Below the pieces are notes generated by a model that was not told where the DNA came from, did not search any database, and saw only the letters and a list, made by a program, of their open reading frames with translations. Source: Caldilineaceae bacterium (GTDB taxonomy: Bacteria; Chloroflexota; Anaerolineae; Caldilineales; Caldilineaceae). From it: a stretch of DNA of 64,000 nt. Of the stretch, positions 53,699 to 61,473 are shown piece after piece. Position numbers and translations under genes: made by a program. Position 1 is the stretch's first letter, and each line of letters opens with the position of its first letter. The DNA lies in the NCBI GenBank assembly GCA_020433455.1, contig JAGRCP010000048.1:46591-110590 (forward strand), read 5' to 3'.

Positions 53699-54592
53699 TT
53701 ACGCTTGTGAAAAATACTTGCCGATGAGCAGGTCAAAGCGCTCCACCGTGCGCCGGTCAATGCGGCTCTTGTCGCACATAATCGCGCCTTCCAGGGCATT
53801 CGCCTGGGGCGACGGACCGGCATCGGCCAGAAGCGCAATGGCATTGGCCACGGCATCCTTGGCCACCGATGCATTGTGCTTGAGCGTCTCCACCACCATC
53901 TCCACCGTGACGGCATCCTCGCTTGCGTGCCAGACGTCGTAATCGGTGATGTGGGCCATGACCGCGTAGCTCATCTCCGCTTCCCGGGCCAGTTGAGCCT
54001 CGGGCGTAGTGGTCATGCCGATGATGTCCATACCCCAACCGCGGAAGACGCGGCTCTCAGCCTTGGTGCTGAAGCGCGGCCCTTCAATAGTGACGAAGTT
54101 GCCGCCGTCGTGAACCGGTGCGCCTGCCTGCTCCACGGCCTGGAGACAGACCTGTCGTAGTGCCTCGCAGAAGGGATCGGCTACGCTGACATGGACGACG
54201 ATTCCTTCTGTACCTGCTGCGGGATCATCGAAAAAGGAGAGCGCGCGGGCGTTGGTGCGGTCGAAAAGCTGGTCCGGGATGACGATGTGGCCCGGCTCAT
54301 AGGCTTCCTGGAGGCTGCCGCACGCGCTCACGCCGATGAGGTACTCCACGCCCAGCAGCTTGAAGCCGTAGATGTTGGCCCGCTGATTGAGGCGCGTCGG
54401 GCTGATGAGGTGCCCGCGCCCATGCCGGGCCAGGAAGGCGACCCGCTGCCCGTGGAGCGTCCCCACCAGGTAGGCGTCTGACGGCGGCCCAAAGGGCGTC
54501 TCCAGCACCACTTCTTCGATGTCCTCCAGCGCATCAATCTGATAGACGCCGCTTCCGCCAATTACGCCGAATCGCACTCTTTCCTGTCTCAT
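53699..54592 (-). CDS. mtnP: S-methyl-5'-thioadenosine phosphorylase
   Basis: A 297-residue phosphorylase of the MTAP/PNP family. It splits methylthioadenosine into adenine and methylthioribose-1-phosphate for methionine salvage in the cytoplasm. RFGVIGGSGVYQI, FLARHGRGHLISP (phosphate site), VSACGSLQ and GGNFVTIEGPRFSTKAESR are characteristic, and IIGMTTTPEAQLAREAEMSY matches the substrate pocket. Other methionine-salvage genes are not in the window, so adenine recovery may be the main role. Confidence 0.94.
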   Translation of the reverse strand: MRQERVRFGVIGGSGVYQIDALEDIEEVVLETPFGPPSDAYLVGTLHGQRVAFLARHGRGHLISPTRLNQRANIYGFKLLGVEYLIGVSACGSLQEAYEPGHIVIPDQLFDRTNARALSFFDDPAAGTEGIVVHVSVADPFCEALRQVCLQAVEQAGAPVHDGGNFVTIEGPRFSTKAESRVFRGWGMDIIGMTTTPEAQLAREAEMSYAVMAHITDYDVWHASEDAVTVEMVVETLKHNASVAKDAVANAIALLADAGPSPQANALEGAIMCDKSRIDRRTVERFDLLIGKYFSQA

Positions 54593-54636
54593 CTCTGTTT
54601 CCTCTTCTCTGATTTTTGGATTCGATAACCCGCGTT

Positions 54637-55188
54637 TTAGGCCGCTTCGTAAATTGGCAGTTTAGCCTCTTCGATCTCCGCCAGGCGGGGATTGGCTGCA
54701 TCCCGCGCCGAGAGGATCGGCTGATCCGCGCCCCACTCCAGGGCGAAGGCCGGGTCGTTCCACGCCACGCCGTACTCGTCGCTGCCGTCGTAGTAATTGT
54801 CCACCATGTAGGTCAGCGTCACGTCGGTCACGGCGTAAAAACCGTGGGCCACGCCGACGGGGATATAAACGCCCATGGGCTGATCGTCGGTGATGTCGAT
54901 GATCTGGCCCGCGCCGAATGTGGGCGAACCCTGACGCAGATCGGCCAGGCCCACGCGCAGATGCCCGCGCATGAGGCACCAGTAGTCTACCTGGTGAAAA
55001 TGATAATGAAGGCCGCGCAGGACGCCCGCCTGGCTGTCGCTGCGGTTGCTTTGAAGACGCGCCCAACTGCGCTGGGGAAACCAACTCAGGCGGAAAGTCT
55101 CCATGAAGCGACCCCGCTCGTCGCCGAAAGCGCGAAAGGGAACCAGCGTTACGCCGGCAATCCGATCGGAAGGGATGAGGTCACTCAT
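54637..55188 (-). CDS. rfbC: dTDP-4-dehydrorhamnose 3,5-epimerase-like protein
   Basis: 183 residues of the RmlC cupin family: ERGRFMETFRLSWF, VLRGLHYHF with the catalytic His, LADLRQGSPTFG and YIPVGVAHGFYA, then the later active-site Tyr region. It epimerises the sugar of dTDP-4-keto-6-deoxyglucose on the way to dTDP-rhamnose or a related sugar. rmlA, rmlB and rmlD are not here. The start overlaps the hisG stop by four bases, so it is coupled to the his genes, an odd partner; substrate could differ. Confidence 0.88.
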   Translation of the reverse strand: MSDLIPSDRIAGVTLVPFRAFGDERGRFMETFRLSWFPQRSWARLQSNRSDSQAGVLRGLHYHFHQVDYWCLMRGHLRVGLADLRQGSPTFGAGQIIDITDDQPMGVYIPVGVAHGFYAVTDVTLTYMVDNYYDGSDEYGVAWNDPAFALEWGADQPILSARDAANPRLAEIEEAKLPIYEAA

Positions 55189-55859
55189 GTTGTCGTCTCG
55201 CTTTGGGTGATGGCCGTGCGCAGCGCGGCGATGAGCGTGCGAACGGCCGGAGATTTGAGCCGATAGGATGCCCGATTGACGATGAGGACGGCCTGGCTTT
55301 CCAGCAGGGTGCGAATTTCCGTCAGGCCGTTGGCGCGCAGGGTGCTGCCCGTCTCCACAATGTCTACGATGAGGTCAGCCAACCCTACCAGCGGCCCCAG
55401 TTCTACGGATCCGTTGAGGGGGATCACCTCGGCGTTAACGCCCCGGGCCCGGAAGAAATCCATGGTCAGGTTTGGGTACTTGGTGGCGACGCGGGGTTGG
55501 CTCTCATAGCGCAGGGGCGTGTCCAGTCGATCAACGGGCGTGCAGAGGCTGAGCCGGCAGCGGCCGAAGGGCAGCAGCAAAGGCTCGTAGACGCTGCGGC
55601 GGCTTTCGCGCAGGGTATCCAGTCCGCAGACGCCCACATCGGCTGCGCCATACTCCACGTAAGTCGGCACGTCGGCAGGCTTGGCCAGGACGTAGCGCAT
55701 GCGCCCGTCCCGGCTGGGCAGGATGAGACGGCGACCGTTATCGTCGCCGGGCAGGGAGATGCCCGCGGCGGCAAAGAGCGCATATGCCTTATCCGCCATG
55801 CGCCCTTTGGGCATGGCGATGCGCAGCAGGTCGGGACTCTGACCGTTTTGTCCGCTCAT
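55185..55859 (-). CDS. hisG: ATP phosphoribosyltransferase, short form
   Basis: A 224-residue HisG that joins ATP and PRPP in the first step of histidine synthesis. It contains LRIAMPKGRMADKAYALFA, GAADVGVCGLDTLRESRRSV and ELGPLVGLADLIVDIVETGS with the PRPP site. The short form lacks the C-terminal regulatory domain and needs HisZ, whose gene ends inside this start (ATGA overlap). The catalytic residues are as expected. Confidence 0.95.
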   Translation of the reverse strand: MSGQNGQSPDLLRIAMPKGRMADKAYALFAAAGISLPGDDNGRRLILPSRDGRMRYVLAKPADVPTYVEYGAADVGVCGLDTLRESRRSVYEPLLLPFGRCRLSLCTPVDRLDTPLRYESQPRVATKYPNLTMDFFRARGVNAEVIPLNGSVELGPLVGLADLIVDIVETGSTLRANGLTEIRTLLESQAVLIVNRASYRLKSPAVRTLIAALRTAITQSETTT

Positions 55860-57217
55860 GCGCTTTCACCTGTAGGGGAGTGGGCCGCGGCCGGCCGGCG
55901 GAGACTTTTACGGGCTGGATCCGGCAAATCGGCGAGGCGCGTTTCTACTTCTTGTGCGCTCATAACGCACTCCTCCCCATCATGTTCAAAAGCGATAAAG
56001 TCGCCCTCGTGCCAGCGCAACGTCAGCGCGGCATTCAGCGTTCGGCCCCGTTCGGCCAGGCTCTCCTCTGCATCGTCACCGCTGACGTCGGTCACGATGC
56101 GGAATCCTTGTTCCCGCCAGCGAGCCGCCAGGGCATAGCAGGCGGCCGCGCCCCCCGCGTCCACCAGTACGTGGGGCGGAACCGGGCGGCGGCGGGATGG
56201 ACCGGACTCCGCCATGTGTCGGGCCAGGAGGATGCGGTCGATTTCCAGGGCTGCGCCCACCGCGGGCTGGGGAGCGCCGAATGTGCCCACCAGATTGTCA
56301 TAGCGCCCGCCTGATGCAACGGGGAAGCCCAACTCCGGCGTTAGCGCCTCAAAGGTGATGCCCGTGTAGTAGCCCAGGTTGTAAATTTCGCTCAGGTCGA
56401 TGAAGAGATAGTCTGCTGCATTGCGGGCTGCCAGTTCATCACAGATAGCCCGCAGATTTTCTACCGCCTGACGCATCCGATCATTCAGGCTGAGCTGTTC
56501 GGCTCGCTTGATGATGGCTGAAAAATCGGCTCCGCTCAGGCTCAGAAGCGCTTCGATGGTCTGCTGTTGGGGTGACGTCAGCTTTGCTGCGTGGAGGAAC
56601 GCCTGAATATCGCCCTCGCTGTTGCGGTCTACTGCATCCAGCAGCAGTTGACGATGGGGCGGCGACAGGGCCAGATCATCCAGCAAACCGTGGAAATAGG
56701 CCATCTGTCCCAGAACCAAGCGGAAGGCGTCCAGCCCGGCCAGGCTGAGGGCCTGGGCTGTGAGGGCCAGCACTTCTGCATCGGCGGGGGGCGCGCCCGC
56801 GCCGATCAGCTCGACGCCCGCCTGACGAAATTCCCGCTGGCGCGCGGCCTGAAGCTTGGTGTAGCGGAAGACGCTGCCCGCGTAGCAGAAGCGTTGGGGC
56901 ATGGGCCAGTCGTGGAGGCGCGTCCCGGCCAGGCGAGCCACCGCGATGGTCATGTCCGGGCGCAGGGCCAGGATGGAACCGTCCCGATCCGGGAAGCGGT
57001 ACATTTCCGCCTGTAGTTCCGCGTTGGCCCGCGCGCTCAGCACGTCGGCATATTCAAATGTGGGGGGCGTCACGTCGCCGTACCCCCAGCGTCGGCAGAG
57101 ATCCAGCAGCGCGTGTTCCAGCGCGCGTCGCTCGCCGGCCTCGGCCCAGAAATAGTCAGCCACCCCCGGCGGGATGTGGGTTACCCGGGGCGATGGCGCG
57201 AATTCGTTAATCGTCAT
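55856..57217 (-). CDS. hisZ: HisZ, regulatory subunit of ATP phosphoribosyltransferase
   Basis: A 453-residue HisRS-like protein without tRNA charging function: motif-like regions LDLCRRWGYGDVTPPTFEYA, LALRPDMTIAVARLAGTRL and RFCYAGSVFRY, then GGRYDNLVGTFG. It activates the short HisG as a hetero-octamer and confers feedback by histidine. The length exceeds many HisZ proteins (about 390) because of a C-terminal extension (about 385-453, rich in Arg and Glu). It is first in the hisZ-hisG-rfbC group. Confidence 0.92.
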   Translation of the reverse strand: MTINEFAPSPRVTHIPPGVADYFWAEAGERRALEHALLDLCRRWGYGDVTPPTFEYADVLSARANAELQAEMYRFPDRDGSILALRPDMTIAVARLAGTRLHDWPMPQRFCYAGSVFRYTKLQAARQREFRQAGVELIGAGAPPADAEVLALTAQALSLAGLDAFRLVLGQMAYFHGLLDDLALSPPHRQLLLDAVDRNSEGDIQAFLHAAKLTSPQQQTIEALLSLSGADFSAIIKRAEQLSLNDRMRQAVENLRAICDELAARNAADYLFIDLSEIYNLGYYTGITFEALTPELGFPVASGGRYDNLVGTFGAPQPAVGAALEIDRILLARHMAESGPSRRRPVPPHVLVDAGGAAACYALAARWREQGFRIVTDVSGDDAEESLAERGRTLNAALTLRWHEGDFIAFEHDGEECVMSAQEVETRLADLPDPARKSLRRPAAAHSPTGESA

Positions 57218-57567
57218 CGTGCCAGTATGCCAAAGATAGGGAGATGCGCCAAAGGCAGGGAGCGCGGATTAGCGGATATGGCGGGTTTAGCGCGTCTCAT
57301 GGAAAAGTGATGCGTGACACGTGATGGTGTGGTGACTGACCCGTCTCCGTCCGTAACCCAGCCCGGTTCAGGGGGCGTTGTTTTGTAGTCCAGACCGCCT
57401 TGCATTGTCATTCTGAGTATCTGATGTCGGCGCGCCGACACAAAAATTGGAAGGACTAACGGCTTTGTCCTTAGAAGCGGATCAACACGACAACGTGCTG
57501 TAGGCGACAGGACGGGTCACTCATTTCTCATTACCTATCACGCCCATTCTGTGATAGAGTGGGCGCC
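57218..57567. other. intergenic region between hisZ and the SRAP gene
   Basis: 350 bases, divergent. It holds a GTGATGCGTGACAC word (57307-57320), the 16-bp palindrome TGTCGGCGCGCCGACA at 57424-57439, and a short stem CGCCCA/TGGGCG that ends at the SRAP start codon. No RNA gene was recognised. Confidence 0.6.
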
Positions 57568-58254
57568 ATGTGCGGACGCTTCACTTTACACACGCCTGCG
57601 GATGCTTTGGCCACGTTGTTTGACTTGCCCGAAGCGCCTGTTTTGGCCCCTCGCTATAATATTGCGCCTACGCAACCGGTGGCGATTGTGCGGCCGAATG
57701 CCGCGGCTACGGGGCGGGAATGGGCCTTGACCCTCTGGGGATTGATTCCTTCCTGGTCCAAAGACCCTGGCTTCGGCGCTCGGCTCATCAACGCCCGGTC
57801 CGAGACGGTGGTGGAGAAGCCCTCTTTCCGCGCAGCGTTTAAGCGGCGGCGCTGCCTCATCCCGGCTGATGGTTTTTATGAGTGGCAAAAAGCGGGTAAG
57901 CGCAAGCAGCCTTATTATATGGGCATGGACGACGGTGCGCCCTTCGCTTTTGCCGGGCTGTGGGAAGCCTGGCAGGGTCCCGACGGCGGCGAGCTGCAAA
58001 GCTGTACCATCCTCACCACAACGCCCAACGAACTCCTGGAGCCGATTCACAATCGCATGCCGGTGATCCTCGCGCCTGAGGATTACGATGACTGGCTGGA
58101 TCACGCCTCCGAGCATCCCCGCGATCTGGACCGCCTTCAGCACCTCATGCGCCCCTTTCCGGCCGAAAAAATGCGCGCCTACCCCGTTTCCACGTACGTG
58201 AATAACGCACGCAACGAGGGTGCGGCGTGTATTGAGCCGCTTGACGCCGTGTAA
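57568..58254 (+). CDS. yedK: SRAP-family (HMCES/YedK) abasic-site DNA-protein crosslink protein
   Basis: 228 residues. The N-terminus MCGRF puts Cys at position 2, the residue that forms a thiazolidine crosslink with abasic sites in single-stranded DNA once Met1 is removed; this fixes the start at 57568 rather than at the GTG three codons upstream. RLINARSETV, PADGFYEWQ with the catalytic Glu and EPIHNRMPVIL with the His are all conserved. So it should be active in shielding abasic sites during replication. Confidence 0.93.
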   Translation: MCGRFTLHTPADALATLFDLPEAPVLAPRYNIAPTQPVAIVRPNAAATGREWALTLWGLIPSWSKDPGFGARLINARSETVVEKPSFRAAFKRRRCLIPADGFYEWQKAGKRKQPYYMGMDDGAPFAFAGLWEAWQGPDGGELQSCTILTTTPNELLEPIHNRMPVILAPEDYDDWLDHASEHPRDLDRLQHLMRPFPAEKMRAYPVSTYVNNARNEGAACIEPLDAV

Positions 58255-58268
58255 CGGCTGACAGGGTT

Positions 58269-58988
58269 TTAGCTTCGCAATTGCCCGAAGGCGGCACCCT
58301 GCCGCCCCCGGGTGAGGGTAGTGAGGGAGGGCTTGGCGTCCGGCGCGTTGAGCCATGTTTCCAGATTGTCACGCACCTCGGGCCATTCGTCATCCACGAC
58401 GGAAAACCAGATAGTGTCCCGGCTCCGATTCTTGACGATGTAGTGTTTGCGGAAGATGCCCTCCGGCCGGAAGCCCAGGCGCAGCGCGGCCGAGCGCGAG
58501 TTGGCATTGAGCAGGTCGCACTTCCACTCCACCCGACGATAACCCAGCTCATCAAACGCCGTGCGCATGAGCAGATAGGCGGATTCGGTGTTGGCTTCCG
58601 TGCGCTGAAACGCGGGACCATACCAGATGTGGCCGATCTCCAGCCGCTGCATGGCGGGCACGATGCTGAGAAAGCTGACCAACCCCATGACCCGGTCGTC
58701 ATCACGCCCCACGACGGTGAAAAAGAGGGGGTCCTGTTGCGTTTCCTGCTGCGTCAGCCAGGTCGTCATGGCTGCCGCGTCGGCAAAAGGACCGTAGCCC
58801 ATGTACGTCCACAGCCCGCCGTCATCCGCGGGCGCATGGGAGATGGCGTAGAGGGCCGCGCCGTCCTGCTGCGCGTCCAGCGGCCGCAGCGTGACGTAGG
58901 TTCCCGTCATTGCCGCGCGGGCCGGATATGGCGCCGGTCCTGGATTTTCCAGCAGCGGCCCCCGGGGCAGTTGATTGTTATTGGTCAT
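58269..58988 (-). CDS. GNAT acetyltransferase (RimJ/RimL-like)
   Basis: A 239-residue GCN5-related acetyltransferase of the RimL type: TYVTLRPLDAQQDGAALYAI, then MGLVSFLSIVPAMQRLEIGH, the acetyl-CoA region with AYLLMRTAFDELGYRRVEWK and SRSAALRLGFRPEG. Such proteins acetylate protein N-termini or small molecules; the substrate is not known. The ATG at 58988 has GGAGG 8 bases upstream and overlaps the end of the PAC2 gene, so the two are coupled. Confidence 0.88.
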   Translation of the reverse strand: MTNNNQLPRGPLLENPGPAPYPARAAMTGTYVTLRPLDAQQDGAALYAISHAPADDGGLWTYMGYGPFADAAAMTTWLTQQETQQDPLFFTVVGRDDDRVMGLVSFLSIVPAMQRLEIGHIWYGPAFQRTEANTESAYLLMRTAFDELGYRRVEWKCDLLNANSRSAALRLGFRPEGIFRKHYIVKNRSRDTIWFSVVDDEWPEVRDNLETWLNAPDAKPSLTTLTRGRQGAAFGQLRS

Positions 58989-59910
58989 CAAACCCCTCCA
59001 ATCCGTCTAAAATGTCGTCCAGTTCCTGCGCCCAGACGTCATCCATGGGCATAAAGGGCAACTCCGTGTATTCAGTATCCAGCTTTTCCATAAACTCGCG
59101 CACATTGAAGTCGCCTAACTTCGCCGTCATTTCATCGACTTCTACATCGATCTGTTCGCTGAGCGCGTTGCTGTGCTGTTCCAAATCACTGAGATCCAGA
59201 CCCAGTCCAAACATATGGTTAAAGCGGCGCATCATCTCGTACCAGGCCCGGAAATCCTGCTCGACGCGAATGCCCTGAATCTGGCTGGTGAATTGGGTGA
59301 AGTCATAGGCGGGCACGAAGACGTAGAAATCGGCCAGTTCCACATCGCGCTTTTCCGCCCGATCGGCAATGCAGACGCCGATGGTCGCGCCGCCCTCGTA
59401 GTTGGAAAACTTGACCGCGTATTTTTCCAGCTCGGGCTTGAGCCGGGGCAGGCTGTACACGCACGAGACCTCCCGGTCCCGATTGTACGGCATCATCCCG
59501 TAGACGCCGCCCAGCGTAACGATGCGTTTGATGTTCAGCTCCCCGGCGATGTCGAGGAAGGCTTCGGCATAGCGATCCATGTTCAGGTGAGGCTCTTCAC
59601 CGGTGAAAATGACCAGTCCCTTTTCCTCATCGCCCGTGTAGTAGATCTCGTTGCTGGGCTGGCGCAGCTTGACCCGGTATCCTTCCTCCAGCTCGACTTC
59701 GGGGCGCAGCAGATGGTGCGTCCCCGGCACCTGGAAGAGATAAAAGTCACCATGCTGAATTTCGCCGATTTGGCGGGCATCCAGCGTATCGATCAGATAG
59801 AGGGGCAGGCCGGAGGAAATCGAGCCCGCGTCGGCCCATTGATTCCAGCCGGCGATCATATAGATATCCTTGGCGGTGGGAATTTCCCACAATTTTACAG
59901 CGTTATCCAT
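58978..59910 (-). CDS. PAC2-family (proteasome assembly chaperone-like) protein
   Basis: 310 residues of the PAC2 family: MIAGWNQWADAGSISSGLPL near the N-terminus, RIVTLGGVYGMMPYNRDREV in the core and a C-terminal helical part. In archaea and eukaryotes relatives help assemble proteasomes, but in Chloroflexi the role is unclear. The second ATG (59910) is favoured because AAGGA lies 5 bases upstream. The GNAT gene overlaps its end. Confidence 0.85.
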   Translation of the reverse strand: MDNAVKLWEIPTAKDIYMIAGWNQWADAGSISSGLPLYLIDTLDARQIGEIQHGDFYLFQVPGTHHLLRPEVELEEGYRVKLRQPSNEIYYTGDEEKGLVIFTGEEPHLNMDRYAEAFLDIAGELNIKRIVTLGGVYGMMPYNRDREVSCVYSLPRLKPELEKYAVKFSNYEGGATIGVCIADRAEKRDVELADFYVFVPAYDFTQFTSQIQGIRVEQDFRAWYEMMRRFNHMFGLGLDLSDLEQHSNALSEQIDVEVDEMTAKLGDFNVREFMEKLDTEYTELPFMPMDDVWAQELDDILDGLEGFDDQ

Positions 59911-60084
59911 CATCTTCCTTTATAGATTGGGTGGCTGATTTGGTGCATACGCGGCTTTCCTCATACATTGTAAGCCGCGACGGAGAATCTTACCAGAACT
60001 TCCCGTCTGACTCTGCAAGCCGCCTTCCAACCTGGATTGTACAACAATTTTTAGGGGGATGGTACCTCTTACCCGCCGTTCCGT

Positions 60085-60519
60085 TTATCCGTCGCTCCGT
60101 TCAATCACCGCCAGCGTGAGGCGGGAGACGCAGACGAGGCGTCCGTCGCCATCTTCAATGCGGATCTCCCAGACCTGGGTGCGCCGCCCGACGTGGATGG
60201 GCCTGGCCGTGCCCGTGACGGTTCCCGTGCGCACGGAGCGGATGTGATTGGCGTTGATCTCCAATCCGACGCACGTGTAGCGCGCCGGGTCTACGCAGAG
60301 GGTGGCCGCATAGCTGCCCAGCGACTCGGCCAGGGCTACGGAGGCGCCGCCGTGAAGGATGCCCATGGGCTGTACCGTACGGTGATCCACGGGCATAATC
60401 CCCGTGATGGAGTCTTCGTCGATTGCCGTCACTTCGATGCCCAAATGCTCCAGCATGGTGTTCGCGGCAAACGCGTTGATCGCGTCCAGCGACGGGGCCT
60501 CATAAAACCAGATACTCAT
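60085..60519 (-). CDS. menI: MenI-type 1,4-dihydroxy-2-naphthoyl-CoA thioesterase
   Basis: 144 residues of the hotdog fold that matches E. coli MenI (YdiI) along its length: MPVDHRTVQPMGILHGGASV with His56, ALAESLGS with the catalytic Glu65, GLEINANHIRSVRTGTVTG and the end RLVCVSRLTLAVIE. It releases CoA from DHNA-CoA before prenylation in menaquinone synthesis. The ATG at 60519 follows AAGGATATT; a longer frame to 60606 is rejected for lack of a site. It lies 105 bases after menH on the same strand, which supports the role. Confidence 0.9.
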   Translation of the reverse strand: MSIWFYEAPSLDAINAFAANTMLEHLGIEVTAIDEDSITGIMPVDHRTVQPMGILHGGASVALAESLGSYAATLCVDPARYTCVGLEINANHIRSVRTGTVTGTARPIHVGRRTQVWEIRIEDGDGRLVCVSRLTLAVIERSDG

Positions 60520-60624
60520 ACAATATCCTTTCGGGATGGCGGGCGAGAGCTTTCGGCCCGCAGAAACAGCTGCTTCTTTGGGAATTCGCGTGGTCCGTTT
60601 TGTCACGCATCACGCGTCAAATAT

Positions 60625-61473
60625 TCACGTATCCGGCGTTTCGGACCGGTCTGGATCGTGGTCTGCAACAAATTCCAACACAGTCTGCCGGAACCGCTCG
60701 GGTTGTTCCAGATGAACCGCGTGGCCCGCAGCGCCTACTACGACCAACTGCGCCTGGGGCATCCGGTCGGCCATTTGACGATTGATGGCGCGGAATTTCT
60801 CATCTTCGGCGCCGGTGATGAGCAGCGCCGGCAGGGCAAGCTCGGCCAGGCGCGGCCAGAGGGACGGCTGGCTGCCCGTGCCCATGCCGCGCAGGCTGTT
60901 GGCCAACCCCATCGCCTGATTGGCCAGACGCCGGGCGCGTAACACTTTGCACGTAGTCATAGAGAGCCTCGCCTGACTTGCAAACAGGGGAATGCGCTCC
61001 CAGCGCGTGACGAATTGCGGGACGCCGTCCTGTTCGATAGCGTCGGCCAGCTTACTGTCGCTTGCCCTGCGCGCAGCCCGCTCGGCCCGCGTCATCAGGC
61101 CCGGCGACGCGCTCTCCAGCGTCAGCGAACGGAGTAACTCAGGATAGGCCAGGGCAATGTAGAGCGCCAATCGACCGCCCATGGAGTAGCCCAGCAGGTG
61201 CACAGGCTCGGCGCTCATCTGTCGGATCAGTTCGGCCACGTCTGCGGCCGCGCGGTCCATGGCATAGCGTTGGGGATCGGCCGGCGCATGGGTTGCGCCG
61301 TGGCCCATGAGGTCCGGCGCGATGAGGGTGCGGCCCGTGCCGCGGGCGAATTCGTCCCATTCCGCACCGCTGCCGGTGAAACCGTGAAGCAATACCAGCG
61401 GCGCGCCGTTCGCCGCGTCAGGATGATGGACGTACAGGTGATAGCGGAGGTCATAAATGATTAGATCGGTCAT
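60625..61473 (-). CDS. menH: MenH-type alpha/beta hydrolase, SHCHC synthase
   Basis: A 282-residue alpha/beta hydrolase with the MenH pattern: LVLLHGFTGSGAEWDEFA, GHGATHAPADPQRYAMD, HLLGYSMGGRLALYIAL with nucleophile Ser97, ESASPGLM and a late GHAVHLEQPERF with the His. MenH eliminates pyruvate from the MenD product. The ESASPGL motif is characteristic of this family rather than of general hydrolases. The ATG overlaps the menE stop (ATGA). Confidence in the class is high and in the exact step good. Confidence 0.85.
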   Translation of the reverse strand: MTDLIIYDLRYHLYVHHPDAANGAPLVLLHGFTGSGAEWDEFARGTGRTLIAPDLMGHGATHAPADPQRYAMDRAAADVAELIRQMSAEPVHLLGYSMGGRLALYIALAYPELLRSLTLESASPGLMTRAERAARRASDSKLADAIEQDGVPQFVTRWERIPLFASQARLSMTTCKVLRARRLANQAMGLANSLRGMGTGSQPSLWPRLAELALPALLITGAEDEKFRAINRQMADRMPQAQLVVVGAAGHAVHLEQPERFRQTVLEFVADHDPDRSETPDT

